Origin: Lysinibacillus sphaericus OT4b.31
GTDB taxonomy: Bacteria > Bacillota > Bacilli > Bacillales_A > Planococcaceae
Reading direction: 5' to 3'
DNA length: 64,000 nt
Assembly (NCBI RefSeq): GCF_000392615.1
Contig: NZ_KB933398.1
Coordinates: forward strand, 3,633,204 to 3,697,203
The notes below the pieces were generated by a model. The model was not told the DNA's origin and ran no database searches. It saw only the letters and a list, made by a program, of their open reading frames with translations. The position numbers and the translations under genes were made by a program. Of this stretch, positions 8,580 through 16,900 are shown piece by piece (position 1 is the first letter of the stretch; each line of letters opens with the position of its first letter).

Positions 8580-8597
8580 TAGGTGTTAAAACACCTA
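8580..8597. promoter_or_regulatory. 18-bp palindrome upstream of alr
   Basis: TAGGTGTT-AA-AACACCTA, two perfect 8-bp arms, about 100 nt upstream of the alr start and downstream of ydcC. No known operator consensus is recognised. It could be an operator or a small hairpin. Confidence 0.4.
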
Positions 8598-8647
8598 AAT
8601 AGTGTTAATATACAACCTTTTTCATTATAACTGTACTATTTTGCTTA

Positions 8648-8687
8648 ACTAGCTACAGCTTTTTTTACCTGGAAAGCTGTAGCTAGT
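8648..8687 (-). terminator. hairpin after ydcC-like gene
   Basis: ACTAGCTACAGCTTT at 8648-8662 pairs perfectly (15 bp) with 8673-8687 around a 10-nt loop. It starts 6 nt past the stop codon. The U-tract is poor, but the stem is strong. Confidence 0.6.
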
Positions 8688-8693
8688 AAAAAA

Positions 8694-9740
8694 CTACTTC
8701 ATACTACTTATCGTCATAGAACTAGCAACTTCAATCATTTCTTCACGCGATAATTTACTCGATGCTACAAAGAAGGCAACGCCGTCCTTTTCCCAACTAA
8801 TAGATGTATCCGTGATAGCACCAATTGTAAAGCCTAAGTCAACTGGATCTCCAGGTGAAGTTACTGGCAACATTGCAGTCTCTTTCATGACTGGTTGTTG
8901 CATCACAGTATAGGCCTTATCACCTTCAAATGTTAAGATAACGCGCTCCATACCATCCTCACTAATAGCTTGCTCATCAACCATTGTTGTGTTTTCAAAA
9001 TTCACAACAGGGTAATGTGTTTGGAATTCTTGATATTCTACTTCCGCGCCCACTGCTTCTTTATCATCTTTTTCTGCTGGTGCGGCTTGCTCGCCTTTCG
9101 TTTCATCTGTTTCAGTAAACTGCTCTACGGCATATTCTTTCGCCGCATGCTGTACACCTAGCTTAATATCTTTAAAAGTAATACGAATTTGCTCTTCCTT
9201 CACATCGTTCATAATTACTACAGATGTTGGAAGCATTGATTTTTTATCAACGGTTATGACCTGATGAGGCATACTATTTTTATAGCTATTTCTAGTAGCC
9301 GCTTCAAATATATATGCTTTGTCTTCCTCTTTCATGACTAAATTTTTATCTTCAGCTAAATCTTCTGCAAGAGCCCCAATCAAATAGGCTTGACTATTCT
9401 TCTTTGGCCAATCACTTTGGAACTTATACATTTTGTTCAACGTTGGTGTGACCACAAAGACGCCATCTGCATTGCGCACAATCATTTGCGAAACGTCTTT
9501 TCCACTTTCCACTACTTCTACTCGGTAAAAATCAGGCTTTGTATGCCAAACCGTTACATCATACTTTCTCGGTTCACCACCCGATTTAATCTCCATCGTA
9601 GCGTCTAATTCATAACCATTTGTCTCTGACCACTTGCCATTAACTTTCTTCAACACTTTTTCCTGTGAGGCTGTACCACATGCCGACAGAAGTAATATCG
9701 CACAAATTAAAACGAGCCAAGTAACTAAACGGTTGCCCAC
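8694..9740 (-). CDS. ydcC: YdcC-like LolA-fold lipoprotein
   Basis: A 348-residue lipoprotein. The signal sequence WLVLICAILLLSAC ends in a lipobox, with the lipidated cysteine near residue 21. The rest resembles the LolA/YdcC fold (DVTVWHTKPDFYRVEV, MIVRNADGVFVVTP, LNKMYKFQSDWP). B. subtilis YdcC is a sporulation-associated lipoprotein of similar size at the same locus. An acidic linker near residues 215-232 (EQAAPAEKDDKEAVGAE) splits two halves. The start is GTG at 9740 with AAAGGGTG upstream. Confidence 0.85.
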   Translation of the reverse strand: MGNRLVTWLVLICAILLLSACGTASQEKVLKKVNGKWSETNGYELDATMEIKSGGEPRKYDVTVWHTKPDFYRVEVVESGKDVSQMIVRNADGVFVVTPTLNKMYKFQSDWPKKNSQAYLIGALAEDLAEDKNLVMKEEDKAYIFEAATRNSYKNSMPHQVITVDKKSMLPTSVVIMNDVKEEQIRITFKDIKLGVQHAAKEYAVEQFTETDETKGEQAAPAEKDDKEAVGAEVEYQEFQTHYPVVNFENTTMVDEQAISEDGMERVILTFEGDKAYTVMQQPVMKETAMLPVTSPGDPVDLGFTIGAITDTSISWEKDGVAFFVASSKLSREEMIEVASSMTISSMK

Positions 9741-10032
9741 GCTTTCACCCTTTCTTCTTTCAAATCCACTACGACAATATATGAACTGTATTTGTCAGTT
9801 ATGTCTTATGAAGAATAGGCAATATATTTTTATGTTCCCTCATCCTATGTTTTTTTGGCAATAAACGAATAAACAGCCGCCTCTACAATTGGTGAGATAA
9901 AGACAATAATAGCTTTTTCGCGTTAGGGCCGCGACTAAATGAAGATAAAGTGTCAGATGGATGTTAGGAATTTTGAATGGAGTTAATGGTGCCAGCACAA
10001 ATCACAAGCCATTTACACCGAGGCATAATTGG

Positions 10033-10386
10033 CTACAACAGTAATATTACTTGTGCGGCGGCATATTGCTTAGTATGTGTAATACTGACAAATCCGTTCA
10101 CAAGTTCTCCTTTGAAATAGAGAACGGGATTACCAGCTTCCCCTCTCAATATCTCAACATCCCGCAGCTCACAATCTTTCCCAATACCTGTACCTAGCGC
10201 TTTTGAAAAAGCTTCTTTTGCTGCAAATCGTCCTGCCAAAAATTCTATTTTGCGAGTTTCTGAATGTGTTGAAAATAATGTCTGTTCCCTCTCCGATAAA
10301 ACGCGATCTTTAAATTTATTTGTTCGTGTCATCACCTTAGTAATGCGCTCGATTTCTACAATGTCGAGACCAATTCCTTTAATCAT
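10033..10386 (-). CDS. acpS: Holo-[acyl-carrier-protein] synthase
   Basis: A 117-residue trimeric phosphopantetheinyl transferase that converts apo-ACP to holo-ACP for fatty acid synthesis. Motifs are GIGLDIVEIERI at the N-terminus and FAAKEAFSKALGTGIG in the middle, carrying the Mg/CoA-binding Asp and Glu. The start ATG is at 10386 with AAGGAG 8 nt upstream; the 30-codon extension upstream has no ribosome site. It is divergent from the rhomboid gene across 64 bp. Confidence 0.95.
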   Translation of the reverse strand: MIKGIGLDIVEIERITKVMTRTNKFKDRVLSEREQTLFSTHSETRKIEFLAGRFAAKEAFSKALGTGIGKDCELRDVEILRGEAGNPVLYFKGELVNGFVSITHTKQYAAAQVILLL

Positions 10387-10450
10387 TTGAACTTCTCCTT
10401 TTCTTATTTTCAAAAAGCCATGTATAATAATTGTAAATTGAGGTGGAGCA

Positions 10451-11071
10451 ATGTTTAGTAGAACAGAAAATTTCAAGCAATATACAAAGTATTATCCTGT
10501 TGTTTCAGCATTAATAGCAGTCAATCTTATCCTTTATGTATTAACTCTTTTACCTGGTATAGGTACGCTCTTGTGTAACTACGGTGTCCAGGCAAATTTC
10601 CTCGTTCAAAACGGTGAATGGTGGCGTGTTCTCTCAGCAATGTTTTTACACGCTGGTTTTATGCATGTACTTTTCAATATGTTTTCACTGTATTTATTTG
10701 GGCCAGAGCTTGAAAAGATTGCTGGTAAGGCACGTTTTATTACAATTTACTTAGTCTCCGGTGTTGTCGGTAACATGGCGACCTATATGTTATATGATAG
10801 TAGCTATGCGAGTCTTGGCGCAAGCGGTGCTATCTTTGGCATTTTTGGTGCTTTCGGTGCACTTGTGTACTATACTCGCCGCACAATGCCTATGCTACGC
10901 AAGGTTATATTACCGATAATCGTCATTAGTGTTATTATGACGTTTTTACAGTCCAATGTGAATGTCTATGCCCATTTAGGTGGTTTAGTAACAGGATTTA
11001 TTCTCGGTCTTATCTACCTACATCCCAAAAGAATCTTAAGCTGGCGAAAGCAAAAAATGGCAGGTAAATAA
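10451..11071 (+). CDS. Rhomboid-family intramembrane serine protease
   Basis: A 206-residue protein with about six membrane segments (B. subtilis YdcA position). The catalytic dyad is visible: Ser125 in GASGAIFG and His175 in AHLGG. The L1-loop WWRVLSAMFLH and the HVLFNMFSLYLFG segment are typical. It is the only plus-strand gene in this otherwise minus-strand block. AGGTGGAGC precedes the ATG, and a TATAAT-like -10 lies at 10423-10428. Confidence 0.93.
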   Translation: MFSRTENFKQYTKYYPVVSALIAVNLILYVLTLLPGIGTLLCNYGVQANFLVQNGEWWRVLSAMFLHAGFMHVLFNMFSLYLFGPELEKIAGKARFITIYLVSGVVGNMATYMLYDSSYASLGASGAIFGIFGAFGALVYYTRRTMPMLRKVILPIIVISVIMTFLQSNVNVYAHLGGLVTGFILGLIYLHPKRILSWRKQKMAGK

Positions 11072-11074
11072 CTT

Positions 11075-11116
11075 AAAAAGAGAGTGAGGTCATCCATTTA
11101 ACCTTCACTCTTTTTA
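11075..11116. terminator. bidirectional terminator, rhomboid / GNAT
   Basis: AAAAAGAGAGTGAGGT pairs with ACCTTCACTCTTTTT (one bulge) around a 10-nt loop. A-rich on the left and T-rich on the right, it serves the rhomboid gene and possibly the convergent acetyltransferase gene. Confidence 0.8.
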
Positions 11117-11117
11117 T

Positions 11118-11174
11118 TTATCCACATCCACGTATAATTGTATGGGAGGTTCCCCTTCAGCTATTTGTGGATAA
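11118..11174. promoter_or_regulatory. Two perfect DnaA boxes in inverted orientation
   Basis: TTATCCACA at 11118-11126 and its reverse complement TGTGGATAA at 11166-11174, 39 bp apart, between convergent genes and just beside a terminator. TTATCCACA is the strict DnaA-box consensus. The pair could also form a long-loop hairpin. Function is inferred only. Confidence 0.55.
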
Positions 11175-11176
11175 GT

Positions 11177-11752
11177 TTATAATGCAACTGTCTTTTCTTT
11201 AGCTGATTTACTTTTTTTCCATTCTGCTGCGGTTAATCCGTATACAACCTGGTCTACATGATGATCATATAACCATTCCGCATCTCTTAAACGACCTTCT
11301 TCATTAAAGCCTAACACTTTTGGTATTGTACGACTTCGAATATTCCCCACCGCCACACGCACTTCAATACGATTCAACTTCAGATAACTGAAAGCATAAT
11401 CCATAACAGCTTTCATCGAATTGGTAACCAATCCTTTGCCGACAAAATCATTACCTAACCAATAACCTATGCTCGTCCACTTATGCTGCCAATTTATCTG
11501 ATGATAACCAATCACTCCTGCAAGTTTACCTTCAAAGTAAATCCCAGCTTGTATCCCATTATTACTTGCATATTGTTGCATTGCATTCCGTATAAATTGT
11601 TCAGTATCTTTTACCGATTTCACATCATCCACAAATGGTAACCACTCACGCAACGTGTCCCTTGAACGATCCGTCAGTGCAAATAATTCATCCACATCAC
11701 TTAAATCCAACAATTTCAAATATGTTTTCTCATTAATATCATATTTAAACAC
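11177..11752 (-). CDS. GNAT acetyltransferase, RimJ/RimL type
   Basis: A 191-residue Gcn5-related N-acetyltransferase of the RimL/RimJ/YdaF group. It has the strand-loop GVIGYHQINWQHKWTSIGYWL and the acetyl-CoA loop region GNDFVGKGLVTNSMKAVMDYAF, then LNRIEVRVAVGNIRSRTIPKVLGF. The likely substrate is a protein or peptide N-terminus, or a small amine. I prefer the GTG at 11752 over the one at 11761 because AAAGGGGTGG is then correctly spaced. Confidence 0.8.
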   Translation of the reverse strand: MFKYDINEKTYLKLLDLSDVDELFALTDRSRDTLREWLPFVDDVKSVKDTEQFIRNAMQQYASNNGIQAGIYFEGKLAGVIGYHQINWQHKWTSIGYWLGNDFVGKGLVTNSMKAVMDYAFSYLKLNRIEVRVAVGNIRSRTIPKVLGFNEEGRLRDAEWLYDHHVDQVVYGLTAAEWKKSKSAKEKTVAL

Positions 11753-11817
11753 GATTACCACCCCTTTTGTTTGATTTATTCTATTATATACGTCATTTCT
11801 GTAAAATTATAGATAAA

Positions 11818-11854
11818 AAAGCTAATCTTCACATTTTACTGTAAGATTAGCTTT
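11818..11854 (-). terminator. terminator after ydbT
   Basis: AAAGCTAATCTT at 11818-11829 pairs exactly with AAGATTAGCTTT at 11843-11854. A six-T run follows on the minus strand. Confidence 0.9.
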
Positions 11855-11865
11855 CGTTTGTTTCA

Positions 11866-13347
11866 TCAATGCTCATACCAGGATAATATTGTTTCGGCAT
11901 CCCGTTGTTCCAAACTTGGGACATTACCTGTCATTCCCGTCATTCCTGACATTACCGTTGCTTTAACAGACATAACATTTTTTCTCTTTTGGAAATATGT
12001 TTGTGTACACTCAACTGATTGTATACGTTTTTTCTCCATATAAAACGTTATACGACTAAAAATACGATATTGCATGGTAAATTGTTTACCATCAATCATA
12101 TAGCCCGCAGTTTTATGTTGCCATATACCAAGTAATATCGCGAATGGAATCAGTAGCAATGACAGTAAGCCATAAGGATATAAGAAATAACTACTTGCAC
12201 CAATTATCGGTATAAGCCATATAAAATCAATTCGGTAAAAAAACGGACGGGCTCGTTTTGGCGACCGTGTAAATTCAGGAAGCCAGTTCATATCCGGAAA
12301 AAGTTCAGCTAATATTTGTAGACTGTCATGCTTTTTAATAAGTGGGAACAGTGCAATTTTCTTATCCCCACCTTTTTCACCGTTTCCGCCAGCACTTTCT
12401 ACAACAACAGTTGCAAAGCCCGTTAACTGACGTACAGGATTTTCAACAAGACGAATTGCTTGAATTCGATTTAAAGGCAGTGTGATACGTTTCTTTTCTA
12501 GCAAACCCTTTGTAATAATAAGCTTTTCGTCTTCAATTCGAACCGTATAATCATAATAATTTATAAGTGTAATAATAACGGATACAAACCATGCCACTAT
12601 CAGAATTAGCATGACGGCTAATGCTATTAAAAATGCACCAACTTTCACAAAGTCTGAAAGCTCATGAAATACTGCATCATATGGAATTATATCTGAAAAC
12701 TGTGAGACTGCTGCCACAAGCCCCGAAAGCACCACTCCAATTCCACCAGAGGTCGTTGCTAATACCAATAAATCGCGGATTGACATACGATAGATTGTTG
12801 GAATCGTCGCTTCTTCCACAGGAGTAGAGTCAAGCGTCTGTTCTACTTCAATCAATTGATGTGCCTGACTCTTTGTTCTACGCATTTCAAGTTCAATCAC
12901 ATCTGCCGCGTCCTTACGTATTGCTGTCAATTCTACCTCCGGCTTACCTCCCTTACTTCCAGCAGTTTCAACTTGCACCTTTACTAAACCAAATAAACGG
13001 TGGAAAATGCCCTCATTATAATTTAAACTTTGAATCCGCTCAAATGGAATATAGCGCTTCTTCTTTACAAACAGTCCATATTTCACACGTAATTCGCCAT
13101 CCTCAAACCAATAGACAAAGGTGCGCCATTTTACAACACCACCTATAAGGGCAAGTACTGCCGCTACACCCCACACACCAAATAGTAAAATCGTTTCAAA
13201 AAAATGCTCACTGTGGAAGTTGAATGAAAAATTAAAGCCATTACTAATGATAATAATTGCGACTGGTAAAATCATACTTTTTAATGCTTTTACACTCGTT
13301 ATAATGGCCGACACAGGGTGTAAACGATAGATTTCATTAGACATCAT
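11866..13347 (-). CDS. ydbT: YdbT: bacterial-PH-domain membrane protein
   Basis: A 493-residue membrane protein with three repeats of the bPH2 (YdbS/YdbT) domain. Each follows paired hydrophobic segments; the domains start near KWRTFVYWFEDGELRVKYG, YYDYTVRIEDEKLIITKG and KTAGYMIDGKQFTMQYRI. In B. subtilis YdbS/YdbT act together and have been linked to resistance to amylocyclicin-type peptides (from memory). The ATG lies inside the 3' end of ydbS, so the two are translationally coupled. A second ATG one codon on (13344) is equally possible. Confidence 0.88.
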   Translation of the reverse strand: MMSNEIYRLHPVSAIITSVKALKSMILPVAIIIISNGFNFSFNFHSEHFFETILLFGVWGVAAVLALIGGVVKWRTFVYWFEDGELRVKYGLFVKKKRYIPFERIQSLNYNEGIFHRLFGLVKVQVETAGSKGGKPEVELTAIRKDAADVIELEMRRTKSQAHQLIEVEQTLDSTPVEEATIPTIYRMSIRDLLVLATTSGGIGVVLSGLVAAVSQFSDIIPYDAVFHELSDFVKVGAFLIALAVMLILIVAWFVSVIITLINYYDYTVRIEDEKLIITKGLLEKKRITLPLNRIQAIRLVENPVRQLTGFATVVVESAGGNGEKGGDKKIALFPLIKKHDSLQILAELFPDMNWLPEFTRSPKRARPFFYRIDFIWLIPIIGASSYFLYPYGLLSLLLIPFAILLGIWQHKTAGYMIDGKQFTMQYRIFSRITFYMEKKRIQSVECTQTYFQKRKNVMSVKATVMSGMTGMTGNVPSLEQRDAETILSWYEH

Positions 13348-13816
13348 CTTCCGCCACCCTTGCTAATTCCGAAATACGTGCACGAAGTCCATCTGCCTCA
13401 TCCATGATAAGTGCAGGGATTGTATGTACAGTAGCCGCCGTGGAAATCGAAATATTGCCGAGATTATATTTTTTTAAAATCGGTCCTTGTGTTGTATCAA
13501 CATGTTGTACACGCACCATCGGAATAAGTGTACGTTTTACAACAAACAAACCGTGTTGTACTTCGATTTCATGTTCACGCACCTCATAACGCCAACGTTC
13601 CCATCTGATTTTTGGAAATAAATAGACAGATAGAATAGCACTTAGTAAAACAACCGCTCCGGCAACGAAATAAATAAATGTTGGCCACTCAAAATAATAC
13701 GTGCCATAACAAACGAATGCTGCCACAATTATAAGAAACACCGTTTGAAATACGCCATATAGTCGCCATACTGTTAACCCTTTACGAGAAATTTGATGAA
13801 TTGGTTCAGCTCTCAA
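13337..13816 (-). CDS. ydbS: YdbS: bacterial-PH-domain membrane protein (TTG start)
   Basis: A 159-residue partner of YdbT: two membrane segments (about residues 25-70) followed by one bPH2 domain (RYEVREHEIEVQHGLFVVKRT, then PMVRVQHVDTTQGPILKKYN). The start is TTG at 13816, with GAGGAGG 7 nt upstream; the longer frame starting at 13840 has no site. It overlaps ydbT by 11 nt. Upstream, the cshA terminator separates it from the helicase. Confidence 0.87.
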   Translation of the reverse strand: MRAEPIHQISRKGLTVWRLYGVFQTVFLIIVAAFVCYGTYYFEWPTFIYFVAGAVVLLSAILSVYLFPKIRWERWRYEVREHEIEVQHGLFVVKRTLIPMVRVQHVDTTQGPILKKYNLGNISISTAATVHTIPALIMDEADGLRARISELARVAEDDV

Positions 13817-13883
13817 AGTCGTTCCTCCTCTTTTATCCAACTATGTATACGTACCCAAATGCCATTTTGTTTCAATTAAAAAT

Positions 13884-13919
13884 GAAAAAAACCTTACAGT
13901 CAAATTAGACTGTAAGGTT
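13884..13919 (-). terminator. terminator after cshA
   Basis: A perfect 12-bp stem (AACCTTACAGTC / GACTGTAAGGTT, 13890-13901 with 13908-13919) around a 6-nt loop, followed by a T-run on the minus strand. Confidence 0.95.
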
Positions 13920-13930
13920 CATGATTATGA

Positions 13931-15487
13931 TTAGTCTTCATGACGTCGAGGTGCTCTCGAACGACCACCTTGACCTTGACTTTGACCTTGTCCACCTTCA
14001 CGGCGACCTCCGTCTCGACGTCCGCCATCTCGGCGACCTCCACGATCTCCACCGCGGCGTTCTCCGCTTCGTCCGCCTTCTCGACGGCCTCCGCTGAAGT
14101 TACGACCTCCACGGCCTCCGCGATCTCCACTGCGGCCTCCGCCACCGCCAGAACGTTCACGACGCATTGGTAATGGACGCTCTTCTGTAATTGTTACAGG
14201 TGTATCATCAGGCTCTTTTGTTAATGAGCGTAATGCAGCAGCAACTACATCTGTTGCATCATGGTTTTCAAGTATTTCTGCAGCAAGAGTGCGGTATTCA
14301 CCTAAGTCATTGTTAGTAACAAGACCCTCAAGCGTCTCAACAGCTAAACGTTGTTGACCAACCAATGCTTCGTCAGTTGTTGGTGGACGAAGTGGCGTCA
14401 TGCGTTTTTTCGTAGTATCTTCAACGATACGTAGGTAACCCATTTCACGTGGTGTTACGAAAGTGATTGCTGTACCCGATTTACCAGCACGACCAGTACG
14501 TCCAATACGGTGAACGTAAGATTCTGGATCTTGTGGAATATCGAAGTTGTAAACATGCGTTACGCCTGAAATATCAAGACCACGAGCAGCTACGTCCGTT
14601 GCAATTAAAATGTCAATTTTACCCTCTTTGAATTGGCGTAAAACTGAAATACGTTTCGCTTGGCTTAAATCACCATGAATACCTTCTGCAAGGTAACCAC
14701 GTACGCTTAGCGCTTGTGATAATTCATCAACACGGCGTTTTGTACGACCAAAGATAATCGCAAGTTCCGGTTTTTGAACATCTAATAAACGAGATAACGC
14801 ATCAAATTTCTCACGTTCAGTCGCTTTCACGAAGAACTGCTCGATATTTTCAACTGTCATTTCTTTTGCTTTAATTTTAACTACTTCTGGGTTGTTCATG
14901 AAAGTTTCAGCAATTTTACGAATAGCTGGTGGCATAGTAGCTGAGAACAATAATGTTTGACGGCTAGATGGCACGCTTTCTAAAATTGTGTTAATGTCAT
15001 CGATGAAGCCCATGTTCAGCATTTCATCCGCTTCGTCTAGTACAAGTGTTTGAACTTCGTCTAATTTAAGCGTACGACGATTAATATGGTCTAAAATACG
15101 CCCTGGTGTACCAACAATAATTTGTGGCTTATTTTTAAGTGCACGGATTTGACGACCAATTTCTTGACCACCGTAAACTGATAATAATTTAACACGTTTG
15201 TCGTAACCTAATTTATATAGTTCTTCTGAAACTTGAATCGCTAACTCACGAGTCGGAGCGATGATTAAAGCTTGGATTGCAGGGTTTTTAGGATCGATTT
15301 TCTCAATAAGTGGAATACCGAATGCTGCTGTTTTACCAGTACCAGTTTGCGCTTGACCTAAAACGTCGCGGCCTTCCATTGCAAACTTGATAGTACCTTC
15401 TTGTATTGGTGTTGCTTCTTCAAATCCCATACGCTTTAGTGAACGTAATGAAGATTCGCTAATATTTAATTCTGAAAAATTTGTCAA
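13931..15487 (-). CDS. cshA: DEAD-box RNA helicase CshA (TTG start)
   Basis: A 518-residue RNA helicase. Helicase motifs occur in order: Q-motif [16 protein letters not shown] (I), PTRELAIQ (Ia), DEAD (II), SAT (III), RGLDISG (V) and [10 protein letters not shown] (VI). The last about 75 residues are an RGG/GGR-rich basic tail, typical for RNA binding. CshA works in mRNA decay and cold growth in relatives. The start is TTG at 15487 with AAGGAGA 9 nt upstream. The GC-rich repeats encoding the tail create long false reading frames on other frames. Confidence 0.95.
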   Translation of the reverse strand: MTNFSELNISESSLRSLKRMGFEEATPIQEGTIKFAMEGRDVLGQAQTGTGKTAAFGIPLIEKIDPKNPAIQALIIAPTRELAIQVSEELYKLGYDKRVKLLSVYGGQEIGRQIRALKNKPQIIVGTPGRILDHINRRTLKLDEVQTLVLDEADEMLNMGFIDDINTILESVPSSRQTLLFSATMPPAIRKIAETFMNNPEVVKIKAKEMTVENIEQFFVKATEREKFDALSRLLDVQKPELAIIFGRTKRRVDELSQALSVRGYLAEGIHGDLSQAKRISVLRQFKEGKIDILIATDVAARGLDISGVTHVYNFDIPQDPESYVHRIGRTGRAGKSGTAITFVTPREMGYLRIVEDTTKKRMTPLRPPTTDEALVGQQRLAVETLEGLVTNNDLGEYRTLAAEILENHDATDVVAAALRSLTKEPDDTPVTITEERPLPMRRERSGGGGGRSGDRGGRGGRNFSGGRREGGRSGERRGGDRGGRRDGGRRDGGRREGGQGQSQGQGGRSRAPRRHED

Positions 15488-15712
15488 ACTTCTCAATCTC
15501 CTTTTTCCTTTATAAGTTGACAAATGGTTACATTTTCAGATGAAGTTGTCGGCAAATTCGAGCCTGTGGTGTGGAACGTTTCCGTTACTTAAAAATTCTC
15601 TCTACGTGGATGTATCGTGTAGAGCTCTCTTATATGAAAAGGAAAGCCCGGTCTTTACCGAGCGGTTCAATTCTGTCGTAATTATTCACTTAGAATAAAA
15701 CCGTTATGTTCA

Positions 15713-15746
15713 AAAAAAAGCACTCTTCAACCAAATCATGAAGAGT
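15713..15746 (-). terminator. terminator after alpha/beta hydrolase gene
   Basis: ACTCTTCA at 15722-15729 pairs with TGAAGAGT at 15739-15746; on the minus strand it is followed by GCTTTTTTTT. It lies about 90 nt past the hydrolase stop. The rest of 15488-15838 holds the cshA leader and no gene I can support. Confidence 0.8.
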
Positions 15747-15838
15747 CTTCGCACAAAATGTATCCATTGCTTACACTAGTCTATCACGTGAATCAGTCGT
15801 ATGCAACGATAACGCATGAGTCGTAATAATCTGACTAC

Positions 15839-16531
15839 TTATTGACCCTTTAAAAATTCAAGAACCCTTAAAAACCAAGCAGAGCAATCCTCGCCATAAC
15901 AAATATGATGCTTGCCATTATCAGAAAAATACAAATGTTTGTCTTTCGAGGCAAGTTGATCATACAAAAATTGTGCCGTATGATATGGTACAATACCGTC
16001 TAATTTTCCCTGTATTATAAATACTGGATTTTTTATATTTTTATAATACGGCGCTACCGCTTGAACGAGTTTCATAAATTCAATTGTTGCTGATAAGGGC
16101 ACGTTGTTAAATTTACTCCGATAACGTAAAAACAGTTCATTATTAGAAAGATTGCGATGGTAAGCCTCTGTCGCCAACATTTTAAAATCCTTAACAAGCT
16201 GCTTTGGACTCACGTACCTCGCGGCCGCACTAAGTAACACAAGCTTTTTCACTTTATAACGTTTCGCCAAGTATAAAGCGATAATGCCACCCATCGAAAA
16301 GCCAACTATTATTACTTCATCCACCTTTTTCGCAAGTGCACGAAAAGCTAGTTCAGTATCCATTAGCCAATGTTTTGCTGTAAAACCTCGCATATGCAAT
16401 TCTTCACCATGTCCAGATAAGGTGGGCGTCTCAATCAACCAATCTGTCTGCGCCCGTAAATAAGCTGTAAATGGTTCTACTTCGTAAGGTCCACCTGAAA
16501 ATCCATGTATACACAGCACCCCTACTGTCAT
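15839..16531 (-). CDS. Alpha/beta hydrolase, carboxylesterase/lipase-like
   Basis: A 230-residue serine hydrolase. An oxyanion-hole strand CIHGFSGG is near the N-terminus and the nucleophile elbow GFSMGG is at about residues 82-87. An acid in GKLDGIVP and a histidine in NGKHHICYG complete the triad. The pattern matches Est30-like bacterial carboxylesterases. The start at 16531 is preceded by GGGGTGAGGT. It sits between murF and cshA, a place where B. subtilis has no gene; it has its own terminator. Confidence 0.8.
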   Translation of the reverse strand: MTVGVLCIHGFSGGPYEVEPFTAYLRAQTDWLIETPTLSGHGEELHMRGFTAKHWLMDTELAFRALAKKVDEVIIVGFSMGGIIALYLAKRYKVKKLVLLSAAARYVSPKQLVKDFKMLATEAYHRNLSNNELFLRYRSKFNNVPLSATIEFMKLVQAVAPYYKNIKNPVFIIQGKLDGIVPYHTAQFLYDQLASKDKHLYFSDNGKHHICYGEDCSAWFLRVLEFLKGQ

Positions 16532-16861
16532 TACCTCACCCCTAAAAAACACTAGTCTGACAACTAGCAACTGTTAAATTAATCGCATACTAATGAATGT
16601 CAGGACACCTAATGCAGGGAATTCGAGATGATTAAAACGTGTCGTTCAATCATTATTATGTACCCTACTATTTATTATATACTAAAGTTCACACCGCCCT
16701 ATGAAGCCCTTAGCGTAACTATATCCTGCTGACCTCAACGACTACAATAAGAAATTCTAGACATCCAGCAAGCGCTGAGAAATGCTAAGTAACACGTAGC
16801 GCTTCAAGATAAAAACTAAACGCTCCGTATCCACAGCAAAAAAATCTATAGTCTGCTTAAA
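16532..16861. other. intergenic, no feature seen
   Basis: About 330 bp between the hydrolase start and the murF terminator. I see no coding frame with a ribosome site and no strong hairpin. It presumably holds the hydrolase promoter. Confidence 0.5.
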
Positions 16862-16900
16862 AAAATTTATCGATGAGGTCCGACCCCATCGATAAATTTT
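16862..16900 (-). terminator. terminator overlapping murF stop
   Basis: AAAATTTATCGATG at 16862-16875 pairs perfectly with CATCGATAAATTTT at 16887-16900. A T-run follows on the minus strand. The right arm touches the murF stop codon. Confidence 0.9.

Noticed and set aside
13900-14173. Open frames on both strands over the end of cshA, rich in Ala/Val/Glu or Thr/Ser.
   Set aside because: They are produced by the repetitive GC-rich codons of the CshA RGG tail. Low-complexity translations, no ribosome site.
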